A stretch of 64,000 nt of DNA from Limnohabitans sp. B9-3 (lineage in GTDB: Bacteria; Pseudomonadota; Gammaproteobacteria; Burkholderiales; Burkholderiaceae_C). The DNA lies in assembly GCF_002778325.1 (NCBI RefSeq), contig NZ_NESI01000002.1, forward strand, positions 310,001 through 374,000, given 5' to 3'. Made by a program: the position numbers and the translations under genes. How positions within the stretch are numbered: position 1 is the first letter of the stretch; each line of letters opens with the position of its first letter. The notes beneath the pieces are model-generated. The model was not told the DNA's origin, ran no database searches, and worked only from the letters and a program-made list of their open reading frames with translations. Below are positions 7,420 to 15,644 of this stretch, piece by piece.

Positions 7420-9636
7420 ATGAACGTCATCAGAAAATCGATACACGCCATCAGTTTAATTGCTGGCTTAATTTTGAGTGGCTGTAGTGGAGATAGCACA
7501 GTAGTTGAAACTGCTAAGGACGCACTGATTGCAGTTGCTGAAACCGATGCTGTTGTGGATGGTGTGGACTTGTCTGAGTCCTTAGACCAGGAAGGTGTGG
7601 AAACACAAATTGCTGCTAACAAGACCAAAACAATGACTCTTTACGGAACCAATCTTCAGATGGGGTTAAAGGTGACGTTCAATGGTCAAGCATGTTTGAC
7701 GCATGATTTAGTCGCCTACGACAACGAAAACGAAGACAGCGGTCAGACTGAAATACAGGTTGACTGCCCAGGTCAGGCTGTTGGCAGATACGAATTGAAG
7801 GTTGTAGATTCAGGCAAGTCGGTTTATTCACAAAATATTGATGTCGTGGATGCCTCCTTACTAGCCAATCTTCGACAAGTTCGCCTCGCCGGTATCAGGC
7901 CTGTTTATGGTTCATCACTCACCGGCCGAACTGCTAGCGTAAATCCAATGGGTATTCGGCATCAAGCTTTGGCTTTGTTGCCCAGTGGTGGTGGAATTAT
8001 TACAGGTATTGTGAACGCCCAAAAACCTGGGAGCTCGAATTCAAGTGCCGCTTTAAATTACGCATCTGTCACAACTTTTCCTGTTCGTGGGGTGGTGGTT
8101 AAATTACTAGATGTTGGAAACAATGATGCAGTGTTGGGAACGACTGCAACTGATGCAAGTGGCTCATATACGTTTTCTGGTGTACCAGCATCTTCGCAAG
8201 TCAAGGTGCAAGTCATTGCACAAATTGCCGAAACAAGAGCAACAGGGGTTACCACTGGTGCCCAATACAACTTTATGTTGAGAAACAATACCGCAACAGG
8301 TGCTGCAAAGCCGTTTTATGCTTTGACAAGCGGAATAATTACATCTTCGGGCACAACTGATTTTCAAAATTTCACCGCTCAGTTGGGTTTTGATGCTTCA
8401 GGGAATGCATTAACCGCACGTGAATCAGCCCCATTTGCTATCTTGGATGTCGTCTACAACGCCGTTGCTGGTATAAAAGCCGCAGATCCAAATGTAACTT
8501 TGCCTGATCTCAATATTTATTGGAGTCCTGAGAATACTGCGGGTGATGGTGATAAGACAGCTGGAAAAATTGGAACATCTCATTTTTCTGATTCAGGTGA
8601 TTACCCCGGTGTTTTCATTTTAGGCAAAGCCGATGTTGATACAGATGAATTTGACCGAGGTGTTATCGGTCATGAGTTTGGTCATTATTTGCAATTTGCA
8701 GCATCGTATTCAGACAATCCTGGTGGTTCCCACGGTAGCAACGAATTCAAAGACGCATCACTGGCTTATGGTGAGGGCTTCGGTACAGCTATTGGTGGCT
8801 TACTTTCGGGGTCGCAATATTACACAGATTCTTCGGGCTTAAAGCAGAGCGAAGGCGGTGTTCAAGACTTATTGCAGCCTCCTCCATCAGGAACTGCTAA
8901 CGGCTTCTACGCAGAAAATTCAGTCGCTTATTTGTTATATAAACTGGGAAATCAATATGGATTCACCTCCTTTTGGAAGGCTACTACTAGTTTAAAAACA
9001 GGTCATGAATCTGCAACAGTATTTAATTTCTTAGATAAATTCATCACCAATAGCGGTGGTGCTGCTTCAAGAGATGCAGTTCTCTCAACAGCTCTGCCGG
9101 CAAATATTAAAACAGTCCATCCCCTTGGAGTCCTCGATCCTTCGGTGTCATTAGATGCTGCAATCAATGCCTCTACCTCTGGAGGAGCTGATGACTTAGA
9201 GGTTTTGTACAAAACATTGTCTCCTACGACTCCTATTAATGCGGATGTCCAAAAGCTTACAGCGACTGGCGGAGAATTCTGTCTAAATAAAAAGCTTCGC
9301 GGCTCTAGTGCGACATCAAACTCTAATGGCTTAGGTTGGACGAAACGCTTCACATTTACAAGTACATATACTGGAACGATGGGTGTAAAAACTTTAAATG
9401 GTGCAAATCTAGCCTATCCTGACGGTACTGTTTTCGTAAAGATTCGCAACGGTAGCACTGGAAAATCTGTGCCGCTTTATAACTGGGATGGCGCAGCAGG
9501 ACGCTGGAATGTAACACAGGGTGTGACTTATTCTATCGTCTTACAAGTCGCTGATCCAGCAGTTTTTCCTTCTTCAGGAAATGCGTGTGGCAATACTTTG
9601 ACATTATGGCAAGCGCCAGTGCTTCAAACTTTGTAA
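7420..9636 (+). CDS. Large lipoprotein with HEFGH zinc-metalloprotease motif
   Basis: A 738-residue predicted outer- or inner-membrane lipoprotein. The signal peptide ends in a lipobox LILSGC with lipidated Cys22. Residues about 68-145 resemble an IPT/TIG-like beta domain, and residues about 222-285 (GVVVKLLDVG, DASGSYTFSGV) look like a carboxypeptidase-regulatory or SdrD_B-like beta sandwich. The catalytic part has HEFGH at 418-422 and a glutamate (E452 in YGEGFG) 30 residues on that could be the third zinc ligand, as in gluzincins. A strong ribosome site (AGGAGC, 7 bp upstream) supports the start. Transcription ends at a clear hairpin at 9650. Substrate unknown; no close named family recognised. 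Confidence 0.75.
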   Translation: MNVIRKSIHAISLIAGLILSGCSGDSTVVETAKDALIAVAETDAVVDGVDLSESLDQEGVETQIAANKTKTMTLYGTNLQMGLKVTFNGQACLTHDLVAYDNENEDSGQTEIQVDCPGQAVGRYELKVVDSGKSVYSQNIDVVDASLLANLRQVRLAGIRPVYGSSLTGRTASVNPMGIRHQALALLPSGGGIITGIVNAQKPGSSNSSAALNYASVTTFPVRGVVVKLLDVGNNDAVLGTTATDASGSYTFSGVPASSQVKVQVIAQIAETRATGVTTGAQYNFMLRNNTATGAAKPFYALTSGIITSSGTTDFQNFTAQLGFDASGNALTARESAPFAILDVVYNAVAGIKAADPNVTLPDLNIYWSPENTAGDGDKTAGKIGTSHFSDSGDYPGVFILGKADVDTDEFDRGVIGHEFGHYLQFAASYSDNPGGSHGSNEFKDASLAYGEGFGTAIGGLLSGSQYYTDSSGLKQSEGGVQDLLQPPPSGTANGFYAENSVAYLLYKLGNQYGFTSFWKATTSLKTGHESATVFNFLDKFITNSGGAASRDAVLSTALPANIKTVHPLGVLDPSVSLDAAINASTSGGADDLEVLYKTLSPTTPINADVQKLTATGGEFCLNKKLRGSSATSNSNGLGWTKRFTFTSTYTGTMGVKTLNGANLAYPDGTVFVKIRNGSTGKSVPLYNWDGAAGRWNVTQGVTYSIVLQVADPAVFPSSGNACGNTLTLWQAPVLQTL

Positions 9637-9649
9637 TCTAATTTAAAGT

Positions 9650-9675
9650 AGGCCTATCTCAGGATAGGCCTTTTT
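9650..9675 (+). terminator. Intrinsic terminator abutting the next start codon
   Basis: Stem AGGCCTATC (9650-9658) and GATAGGCCT (9663-9671) with a 4-base loop, followed by a T run to 9675. The next gene's ATG is at 9680. The only ribosome-binding-like AGG bases ahead of that ATG lie inside the hairpin. Confidence 0.85.
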
Positions 9676-9679
9676 AATC

Positions 9680-10207
9680 ATGAAGAAAAGTTTTCTAATG
9701 GCTATCTCACTTGTGGGCATTTGTGCAGTTTTATTAGGCTTTTTTTATCCTTATCAAAAGCTGGTAAATTATGCAGAAGCCTGCCCTGGTGAACCTCTCA
9801 ATTGGATTAATCAAGACATTCAAGTGGCGGCGGTAATTTCATCGGATCTGAACCAAAGGGATTGGCATAAAACGGCTAAAGTAAGTGAAAGTAAGTTCCC
9901 TTCAGGAATAAATATTCACTATAATTTCCAAACATCGGAGTATGCTTCTGAAAATAGATACACCTTAAATCTAAGATTTTCTAACGTGAATCAAGATATT
10001 GCAGTAACTAATATTTACCCTCACTCAGGGGCTAAAATTATTCATGCTAATAATGTTGTTTTAGGATTAAAAAAATCTAAAATTAGTGGTGCATCGCTTG
10101 ATGTAATAGCACCCAAAGGATTAGGAGGTATTGCTGTAACAACGTGTCAGAACAAAAGACGCTCCACTATAAGTATTGATTTCCCGAATTATGAATTACC
10201 TGCTTAG
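9680..10207 (+). CDS. Small exported or membrane-anchored protein, unknown function
   Basis: 175 residues with an N-terminal hydrophobic stretch (about residues 5-26) that could be an uncleaved anchor or signal peptide, then a polar region likely rich in beta strands with two cysteines (C35, and one near residue 155 in TTCQNK). No family recognised. The start is uncertain: ATG 9680 follows a terminator hairpin directly and has no free ribosome site, while ATG 9698 (MAISLVG) would give a similar protein. The 3' end overlaps the DUF2844 gene by 17 bp. AT-rich codon use matches the surrounding block. Confidence 0.6.
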   Translation: MKKSFLMAISLVGICAVLLGFFYPYQKLVNYAEACPGEPLNWINQDIQVAAVISSDLNQRDWHKTAKVSESKFPSGINIHYNFQTSEYASENRYTLNLRFSNVNQDIAVTNIYPHSGAKIIHANNVVLGLKKSKISGASLDVIAPKGLGGIAVTTCQNKRRSTISIDFPNYELPA

Positions 10208-10685
10208 TAATTTTGTTTTTGGAAGAGGAGTATTTTCAGTTTATCTAAAATTTCTCATTTTAAGTTTTTTATATTTATTTTCAAATGTCGTATTTGCGGC
10301 AATAGGAGTTGATCCGATAGATAGATTTTATGACTCTAGTAAGGTCATTACCTCTGTCAAGACTACAAATAATTATGGAAATGGATATGTGTTGCAAGAA
10401 TATACTGAGATTTCTGGGAGTCAGATTAGAGAATACAGAAATTTACTTGGACAGCTATTTGCTGTAGCTTGGTCTGGGCCAGTATTGCCTGATTTGAAAA
10501 AGTTAATCTCAGAAAAATATCTTGATGATCCAATCCTTGTCGGTCCTCAGTTATCCAATAGAGTAATTTCTACGAAGAAGGGTAGTTTGGTGATAAAAAG
10601 TCAAGGACGTATGCGCTTTTTTAAAGGCTATGCTTATGATTTGAATATCTTACCCAGCCAGTTTGATTTGAGGTTGCTCGAATGA
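10191..10685 (+). CDS. DUF2844 family exported protein
   Basis: 164 residues from ATG 10191 (MNYLLSN). A hydrophobic signal segment spans about residues 14-36 and ends near VFAA. The family signature is the central REYRNLLGQLFAVAWSGPV followed by LPDLKKLI. DUF2844 proteins are small secreted proteins of unknown function, usually encoded beside DUF3443 in Betaproteobacteria, exactly as here. The start overlaps the preceding gene and the stop overlaps the DUF3443 start by ATGA (10682-10685), so the three genes are likely translated together. Confidence 0.8.
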   Translation: MNYLLSNFVFGRGVFSVYLKFLILSFLYLFSNVVFAAIGVDPIDRFYDSSKVITSVKTTNNYGNGYVLQEYTEISGSQIREYRNLLGQLFAVAWSGPVLPDLKKLISEKYLDDPILVGPQLSNRVISTKKGSLVIKSQGRMRFFKGYAYDLNILPSQFDLRLLE

Positions 10686-11899
10686 ATAATTTATTCCTAT
10701 CAAAGGCGCTGTTAGTTATTGCATTTTTTACCTTAATTCATGGTTGTGGTGGTCGAGAGGGTGGGAAAAATGCATATGAAACACAAGGCGATATACTTAA
10801 AAATTATTCAATTATAAAAGTTGATCGTGGCGTGACTGGTGATTACGTTAACGGGCTTTTTACAACAATTAATGTTTGTGTGCCCAATAATGACACATGC
10901 TACGAGATAGATAACGTTCTTGTAGATACTGGTTCAACTGGGGTTCGCTTGTTGTCATCTTCCCTGCCATCAGTAAATATTGATTTTAAATATGATGTAA
11001 TTTTAGATAAAAATATAGCAGAATGTTCACAGTTTGTATCCGGTGTAATGTGGGGCGGTCTAATAAGGGCAGATATTAAGATAAATGGTGAATTGGCTAA
11101 GAATATACCAATCCAAATTTTAGGTGATTCTTCATTTTCCAGTGTGCCGTCTGATTGTTCTTCTCGAGGTCAAGTACTTAACTCTGTACAAAGTCTCGGC
11201 GCCAATGGCGTTCTAGGGATTTCTAACTTTATGACAGATTGCGGTTTGCATTGTAGTAATTTGGTAGACAACTTCTATTATTATCAGTGTTCACTTTACG
11301 AGTGTTCAAAAACTGCGTTGGCAGAAGCACAGCAAGTCCAAAATCCGGTCGCTCATTTTCGAGAAAATAATAACGGAACAATCATTGAATTACCAGCCGT
11401 TTCGGATGTTGCTAAAAGTTCAATCTCTGGTAAATTAATATTTGGTATTAATACCCAGGTAAATAATAAAATCGGTTCTGCAAAGAAAATTACACTTGAT
11501 TCTAAGAGTGCAACATTTTCAACGATATATAAGAGCCGCAGTTACAGTCAGAGTTATTTTGATTCAGGATCAAATGGTATCTACTTCGATGATGCATCAT
11601 TGGCGGAGTGTTCATCAGTTTTAAGTTCGTACTATTGTCCCGTACAAACCCTACAATTGGATGTTCTTTTGCATGGGGTAGATACAGAATTGTATGGTTA
11701 TAAATTTTCAGTTGGTAATGCATTTGAATTAATTAAAAATTATCCAAACATGGCTGTACAGCCTTATCTGGTTGGTTTGGGTGGTGGTACAGGGCAAGAC
11801 TTTGTATGGGGATTGCCTTTCTATTTTGGAAAAAGATTTTTCACTTCAATAGAAGGTCGTGGAGTTGACACTCCAAATATCTATTGTGCCTATGAATGA
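10682..11899 (+). CDS. DUF3443 family lipoprotein with two aspartic-protease-like motifs
   Basis: 405 residues; lipobox TLIHGC with Cys22. The body matches DUF3443: VCVPNNDTCYEIDNVLVDTGSTG, GANGVLGI, NPVAHFRENNNG, FDSGSNG, VWGLPFYFGK. Two D-[TS]-G motifs, VDTGSTG (D82) and FDSGSNG (D294), sit about 210 residues apart, each followed by hydrophobic residues, as in the two lobes of pepsin-like aspartic proteases. Proteolytic activity is inference; the family is annotated as unknown. About 12 cysteines suggest disulfide bonds in an exported protein. It forms a conserved pair with the DUF2844 gene. The 277 bp after it (11900-12176) are very AT-rich and show no gene. Confidence 0.8.
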   Translation: MNNLFLSKALLVIAFFTLIHGCGGREGGKNAYETQGDILKNYSIIKVDRGVTGDYVNGLFTTINVCVPNNDTCYEIDNVLVDTGSTGVRLLSSSLPSVNIDFKYDVILDKNIAECSQFVSGVMWGGLIRADIKINGELAKNIPIQILGDSSFSSVPSDCSSRGQVLNSVQSLGANGVLGISNFMTDCGLHCSNLVDNFYYYQCSLYECSKTALAEAQQVQNPVAHFRENNNGTIIELPAVSDVAKSSISGKLIFGINTQVNNKIGSAKKITLDSKSATFSTIYKSRSYSQSYFDSGSNGIYFDDASLAECSSVLSSYYCPVQTLQLDVLLHGVDTELYGYKFSVGNAFELIKNYPNMAVQPYLVGLGGGTGQDFVWGLPFYFGKRFFTSIEGRGVDTPNIYCAYE

Positions 11900-12176
11900 C
11901 ATACCGACTCAGCCTGAGAGCAGTATTGATTGAATATAGCGCAGTTGTATATTTGCTAAATTTTAAAAAAGTAGTTTGGCAATTTTTTTCATTACATGCG
12001 TAGTATTTTCAAACTTTGATTTTTTATGTAACTCATTTTTTATAATATATTTATATTTAATTATAAAGTGATTTAAGAGATAGCTAAGAGCTTAAGTTCT
12101 AGAGCGTATTTGTTATTGTTTGATCAAAGCCCACTTCATAGAATACACAGAATTATCCCTGCGATTTTTGGTGATT

Positions 12177-12512
12177 ATGAAAAAAGAAAATTTTTTAAAA
12201 TCGGTTGTTATTTATTTGGCCTACTGTTTGGCCTATGTGTCTTTTATTTCAAGTGTTCACGCTGTGGTGGAGAACACCATGATAAATAAAAAATTCTTGG
12301 GTAACGACGACGATAGTTTCATATTTTCTGGTCGTTGCCCCAATGGGCAGACGTATCGTTTGTTTTCATACCAGACTCAGGTAAACGGCATTACCCAGTT
12401 TTTTTATGACTACGAAGGACCAGTCGGCAAAGGCACGGTCAAAACGCGAGCGACAGCCAAAACCCTTGCTGTTCGGGTGTGTCGCCCACTGGCAGAAATT
12501 GCCAACGACTGA
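12177..12512 (+). CDS. Small exported hypothetical protein
   Basis: 111 residues from ATG 12177 (MKKENFLK); the frame also opens at 12120 but the added residues are polar and precede a typical signal peptide. Hydrophobic segment at about residues 10-29 ends near SVHAV. The mature part has two cysteines (SGRCPNGQ and RVCRPLAE) and shows no recognisable domain. The ribosome site is weak. It precedes the ModE-like gene by 29 bp and could share its transcript. Confidence 0.55.
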   Translation: MKKENFLKSVVIYLAYCLAYVSFISSVHAVVENTMINKKFLGNDDDSFIFSGRCPNGQTYRLFSYQTQVNGITQFFYDYEGPVGKGTVKTRATAKTLAVRVCRPLAEIAND

Positions 12513-12541
12513 GGCATCTTTACAAAAAGAGGGGCTCCAAG

Positions 12542-12892
12542 ATGTATGTTTCTGTTGAATATAAATTTTCGGATCAACCCACTTCCAACCGCATTGAGCA
12601 TGCGCTTTTGATTTTGTTGGAGAGTTTGCATGTGCAAGGCTCTATTGCCGCAGCCGCCAAGCATCTGGGACGCTCTTACAGATACGTCTGGGGTGAACTG
12701 AAGTACTGGGAAGAACAACTGGGTACACAACTCGTTGTCTGGGGACGGTCAAGTGGTGGTGCCGTATTGACCGTCCAGGCGCTTGAATTTATTCAAGCCA
12801 TGTCTCTCGCTCAAAAGGCACTTGAGGCAAGTGTCATGGCCATTAAATCCAGTGTTTTATACAACACCTTGGTTTTGAAGTCTAAAAAATAA
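12542..12892 (+). CDS. ModE/LysR-type winged-helix DNA-binding protein (HTH domain only)
   Basis: 116 residues from ATG 12542, preceded by GAGGGG. The segment SIAAAAKHLGRSYRYVW ... GGAVLTVQALEFI matches the N-terminal DNA-binding domain of ModE and the LysR-like wHTH (recognition helix in AAKHLGRSYRYVW, wing GGAVLT). It lacks the molybdate-binding MOP domain of ModE, so it is a stand-alone DNA-binding domain. It ends 11 bp from the convergent histidine-kinase gene. Target unknown; the exported-protein genes upstream are plausible. Confidence 0.75.
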   Translation: MYVSVEYKFSDQPTSNRIEHALLILLESLHVQGSIAAAAKHLGRSYRYVWGELKYWEEQLGTQLVVWGRSSGGAVLTVQALEFIQAMSLAQKALEASVMAIKSSVLYNTLVLKSKK

Positions 12893-12896
12893 ACGG

Positions 12897-12916
12897 AAGA
12901 CGTTCAATTGTCTTTT
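12897..12916 (+). terminator. Short hairpin between convergent genes
   Basis: AAGAC (12897-12901) and GTCTT (12910-12914) with an 8-base loop and a short T run to 12916. It overlaps the stop of the convergent kinase gene. The stem is weak. Confidence 0.35.
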
Positions 12917-14697
12917 AAGCAGCCGGAAATGAATTCTTCGATGCGTTTGATATTGATTGGCTTGTAAAGTACATCAATGTTATGTTGGCTAAATAATTCA
13001 AGGTGTTGAGGCGAGGTGTCTGCTGTCACAATACAGGCAGGAATTTCCTCGTTAAACTCTTCGCGTAGTTTTTGTATGAAATAAATTCCATCTTTGGTGC
13101 CAAGTCTAAAGTCGCTCAAAATAAAGTTGAGCTTGGGCATATCGACCAGATACTCGGTAAAAGCATCTTCACTGTGCGGTATTAAATGAACTTGGTAACC
13201 CGCATTTGTGAAATACTCCAAATAAGCTTCTTTCAAAGAGTAATCATTTTCAATAATGCCCAAGTGATAGGCCGGAGTTGATTCGGAAAGTCTTACCTCT
13301 TCCTCAAAATTTGGCAAGTTTGAAGTGAGTTGAGATGGATCGGTCAAGGCTGTTGGTGGTGAATTGCCCTGATCTTTTGAAATTGTAAAAGGCGTATGGA
13401 TAGTGAATACAGTGCCTTTGCCCACTTCAGAATGCACCAAACACTGGCCTTCAATTTTTTTAACAATTCGACTCACAATCGACAAGCCCAGACCTAATCC
13501 GTCATATTGAGCACGCGAGTGCTCTGAGCGGTAAAACTCCGTAAATATCAAAGACAAATCTTCTGTGGGTATACCGCAGCCTGAGTCTTCGACTTGAAAC
13601 ACCAAGTTTTCAGACGTGTCATCGAATGTGATGGTGATGTGTCCACGCTCAGTGTATTGAATGGCGTTTGAAAGCAAATTTCTCAAAATTTGCTCAGTCA
13701 GGTATGCGTCGCCTGCAACAACACCATCGTTGTAATCAAATCGCAATTCAAGTTTTTTCTCAACACACAAATCCGTGAAGGTATTCTTTAAATTTTCGAC
13801 CAGGGTGTGAATCGTGAACTGGGTTTGTGTGATTGCAAAGTTGGAGTCCAGTTTGCTGATATCAAGCAGGGTGTTAAACATCCTATTCAATACCGAAACA
13901 CTCTTTCTCATGCGCGCAAAAATGGTGCTTTCATTCGATTTGAGGTTGTTGTCATCGATCATTTCAATAAAGATATTGATCGACTGCATCGGTTGGCGTA
14001 GATCGTGACTGGCGGTCGCAATGAATTCAGACTTGGCAACGTTGGCCGCATTGGATGCATTTTTTTCAGCGGTTAATTGTTCAAATAACTTGTCGTTTCT
14101 CAGCCGAAGCGCAAAAGACTTTTCCCAGGATTTAGAGAAAAGAAAACTCATCTTCAAGGCTAGGTAAAAAGCGACCATCGAACCCAAGGCAATGGGCCAA
14201 ACGGTGAGTTCATAATTCATCAATAAGAAAACAATCTCTGGCAGCTTCAATGGAATCATGAACGCGCAAAATGTTTTCCAATTGACACAGTAACCCACCA
14301 TACCGACAAAAAGAATCGTCAGACAGCTTATTTCGTACATCAAATAATGATTGAAGCTGTCTGTATCTGGAACAAATACAAACCAACCTAAGCCCCAAAC
14401 TAAGGTCACAGAGGATGTCGCGAGATGGAGAAGCCGGAAGTTTGTCTCAATTGTGCGGGTACGATTGATGCTCCTAATGAGTATGTACCGCACAATGACA
14501 GCGACTGTCATGACCGCAAACCAAATATTAAAAAGTGCAGCTGGGGTGCTGTCTTTGTACAAGGGGATGCACAAGAGTGGTGCTAATAAGGTGGCAATCG
14601 TGCTTGATTTTGCATAATCCTGCATGTATTGCAGTTTTTCCAATGCAGCAAGTTCGTTGAAATCGGCTTCATATTCCGCAGTTTGCTGCATGGTCAT
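12904..14697 (-). CDS. Membrane hybrid sensor histidine kinase with C-terminal receiver
   Basis: 597 residues. About six hydrophobic helices occupy residues 33-190, forming a membrane sensor without a large periplasmic loop. A short coiled coil leads to HisKA (SHDLRQPMQSI, H231), then an HATPase domain (NLLSNAIQY, DSGCGIP, GLGLGLSIV), and a receiver domain from about 475 with phospho-acceptor D529 (SDFRLG) and K579. In the receiver acid pocket the motif is E-N-D, with Asn where a metal-binding Asp is usual. It lies 12 bp downstream of its probable partner regulator on the same strand. AT-rich block codon use. Confidence 0.9.
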   Translation of the reverse strand: MTMQQTAEYEADFNELAALEKLQYMQDYAKSSTIATLLAPLLCIPLYKDSTPAALFNIWFAVMTVAVIVRYILIRSINRTRTIETNFRLLHLATSSVTLVWGLGWFVFVPDTDSFNHYLMYEISCLTILFVGMVGYCVNWKTFCAFMIPLKLPEIVFLLMNYELTVWPIALGSMVAFYLALKMSFLFSKSWEKSFALRLRNDKLFEQLTAEKNASNAANVAKSEFIATASHDLRQPMQSINIFIEMIDDNNLKSNESTIFARMRKSVSVLNRMFNTLLDISKLDSNFAITQTQFTIHTLVENLKNTFTDLCVEKKLELRFDYNDGVVAGDAYLTEQILRNLLSNAIQYTERGHITITFDDTSENLVFQVEDSGCGIPTEDLSLIFTEFYRSEHSRAQYDGLGLGLSIVSRIVKKIEGQCLVHSEVGKGTVFTIHTPFTISKDQGNSPPTALTDPSQLTSNLPNFEEEVRLSESTPAYHLGIIENDYSLKEAYLEYFTNAGYQVHLIPHSEDAFTEYLVDMPKLNFILSDFRLGTKDGIYFIQKLREEFNEEIPACIVTADTSPQHLELFSQHNIDVLYKPINIKRIEEFISGCLKDN

Positions 14698-14709
14698 GGG
14701 GGGCTTCGC

Positions 14710-15375
14710 TTAAGGCGTGTGGTTGCTGACTACATTTTCAGCGGTGAGCAGCTGGTGTTTTTGAGCTTTTAGAACGGCTTGTGTTCTGTTGAACACCCGC
14801 AACTCTTTGAAAATTTGGTTGATATGAATTTTTACCGTTTGTTCTTTGATGTCTAAGTAATCGGCAATGATCTTGTTGGGATGACCCAATGCAATTAATT
14901 GCAGCACCTCAAGCTGGCGTTGGGTGAGTCTGAGTTTATGATCTTCAATGGCGACGGATTGAGCTTTGTTGGACTGGAAATCTTCAAAAAGAGGTTTAAG
15001 TTTTTGAAAAATATTCAAAGATGTGTAGTTTTTTGATAAAAATAAAGTAGCCCCAGCCGCAACCACCTTAGGCTCCCAAATTTGCGTGTCCAGTCCAGAG
15101 ATGGAGACCACATGCGCCACACTGTGTTTCTGTTTGAACACCTTGATGCCGGCCAGTCCGTTGAGTCCTGGCATGAGCACATCCAATAAAATCACCCAGT
15201 TTTTCTCTGATGCATCAACGAGTGTTATGCCGTCGTTCGCGTTGCTGGCGGTTTTGATGTCAATGCCAAGCGTGCTGAATTGTTTAAGCAATATTTCAGC
15301 CAAAGCTTCCCGATAGACAGGATGGTCGTCGATGATGAGCAGCGCTTGGGGGACAATAGTTTGCATATATAGCAA
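14710..15375 (-). CDS. NarL/FixJ-type response regulator
   Basis: 221 residues: receiver domain (acid pair D16-D17, phospho-acceptor D65 in LLDVLMPG) and a C-terminal LuxR-type HTH (LTQRQLEVLQLIALGHPNKIIADYL, then VKIHINQIFKEL). ATG 15366 (MQTIVPQ) is an alternative start. It is the first gene of the two-gene operon with the hybrid kinase. The upstream 269 bp (15376-15644) hold the promoters of this operon and of the divergent CMD gene. Targets unknown; nearby exported-protease genes are candidates. Confidence 0.9.
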   Translation of the reverse strand: MLYMQTIVPQALLIIDDHPVYREALAEILLKQFSTLGIDIKTASNANDGITLVDASEKNWVILLDVLMPGLNGLAGIKVFKQKHSVAHVVSISGLDTQIWEPKVVAAGATLFLSKNYTSLNIFQKLKPLFEDFQSNKAQSVAIEDHKLRLTQRQLEVLQLIALGHPNKIIADYLDIKEQTVKIHINQIFKELRVFNRTQAVLKAQKHQLLTAENVVSNHTP

Positions 15376-15532
15376 TAGATATTACAAGCATTAAATTTAT
15401 TTTCAATGAAACTTAGGTTGTAGCTGAGACTTTAGTCAGCACGCTTATTTCATGATGTTTAATTTAATTAATGATTACTTTGTATTGTTTTTGAACTGAA
15501 TGGTGTATCTATTCATTCGTGCACCAAGCGCA

Positions 15533-15558
15533 ATAGATCACGCGCCATAGATCAAGCG
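15533..15558. repeat. Short tandem repeat in divergent promoter region
   Basis: ATAGATCACGCG (15533-15544) is followed after 2 bp by ATAGATCAAGCG (15547-15558), one mismatch in twelve, with a 14-bp period. It lies about 90 bp ahead of the second CMD gene, at the point where base composition returns to GC-rich. Possible tandem regulator site. Confidence 0.3.
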
Positions 15559-15644
15559 TCGGTGACACCAGCGACCCGCGATCACCTAGCCGACGGGCAC
15601 AATTCGTCCACCCAAACATAGCCACTTGACTTGCCGGAGAACCC

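Larger units (their letters stand above)
7190..15500. other. AT-rich accessory block (probable horizontally acquired DNA)
   Basis: From just after the SUMF1-like gene to just before the second CMD gene, base composition and codon choice turn visibly AT-rich (frequent AAA, AAT, TTA, ATT codons; intergenic stretches almost pure A/T at 7225-7280 and 11990-12070), while both flanks are GC-rich. The part from 12.5 to 15.4 kb is intermediate. Gene content also changes: exported or lipoprotein genes of unknown role and a two-component pair replace catabolic genes. No integrase, transposase or tRNA gene is visible at either edge, so the mechanism of acquisition is unknown. Confidence 0.7.

Noticed and set aside
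15533..15558. Tandem 12-mers as an attachment site of the AT-rich island
   Set aside because: No matching copy was found near the left edge at about 7170-7200 and no integrase is present; kept only as a possible regulator site.
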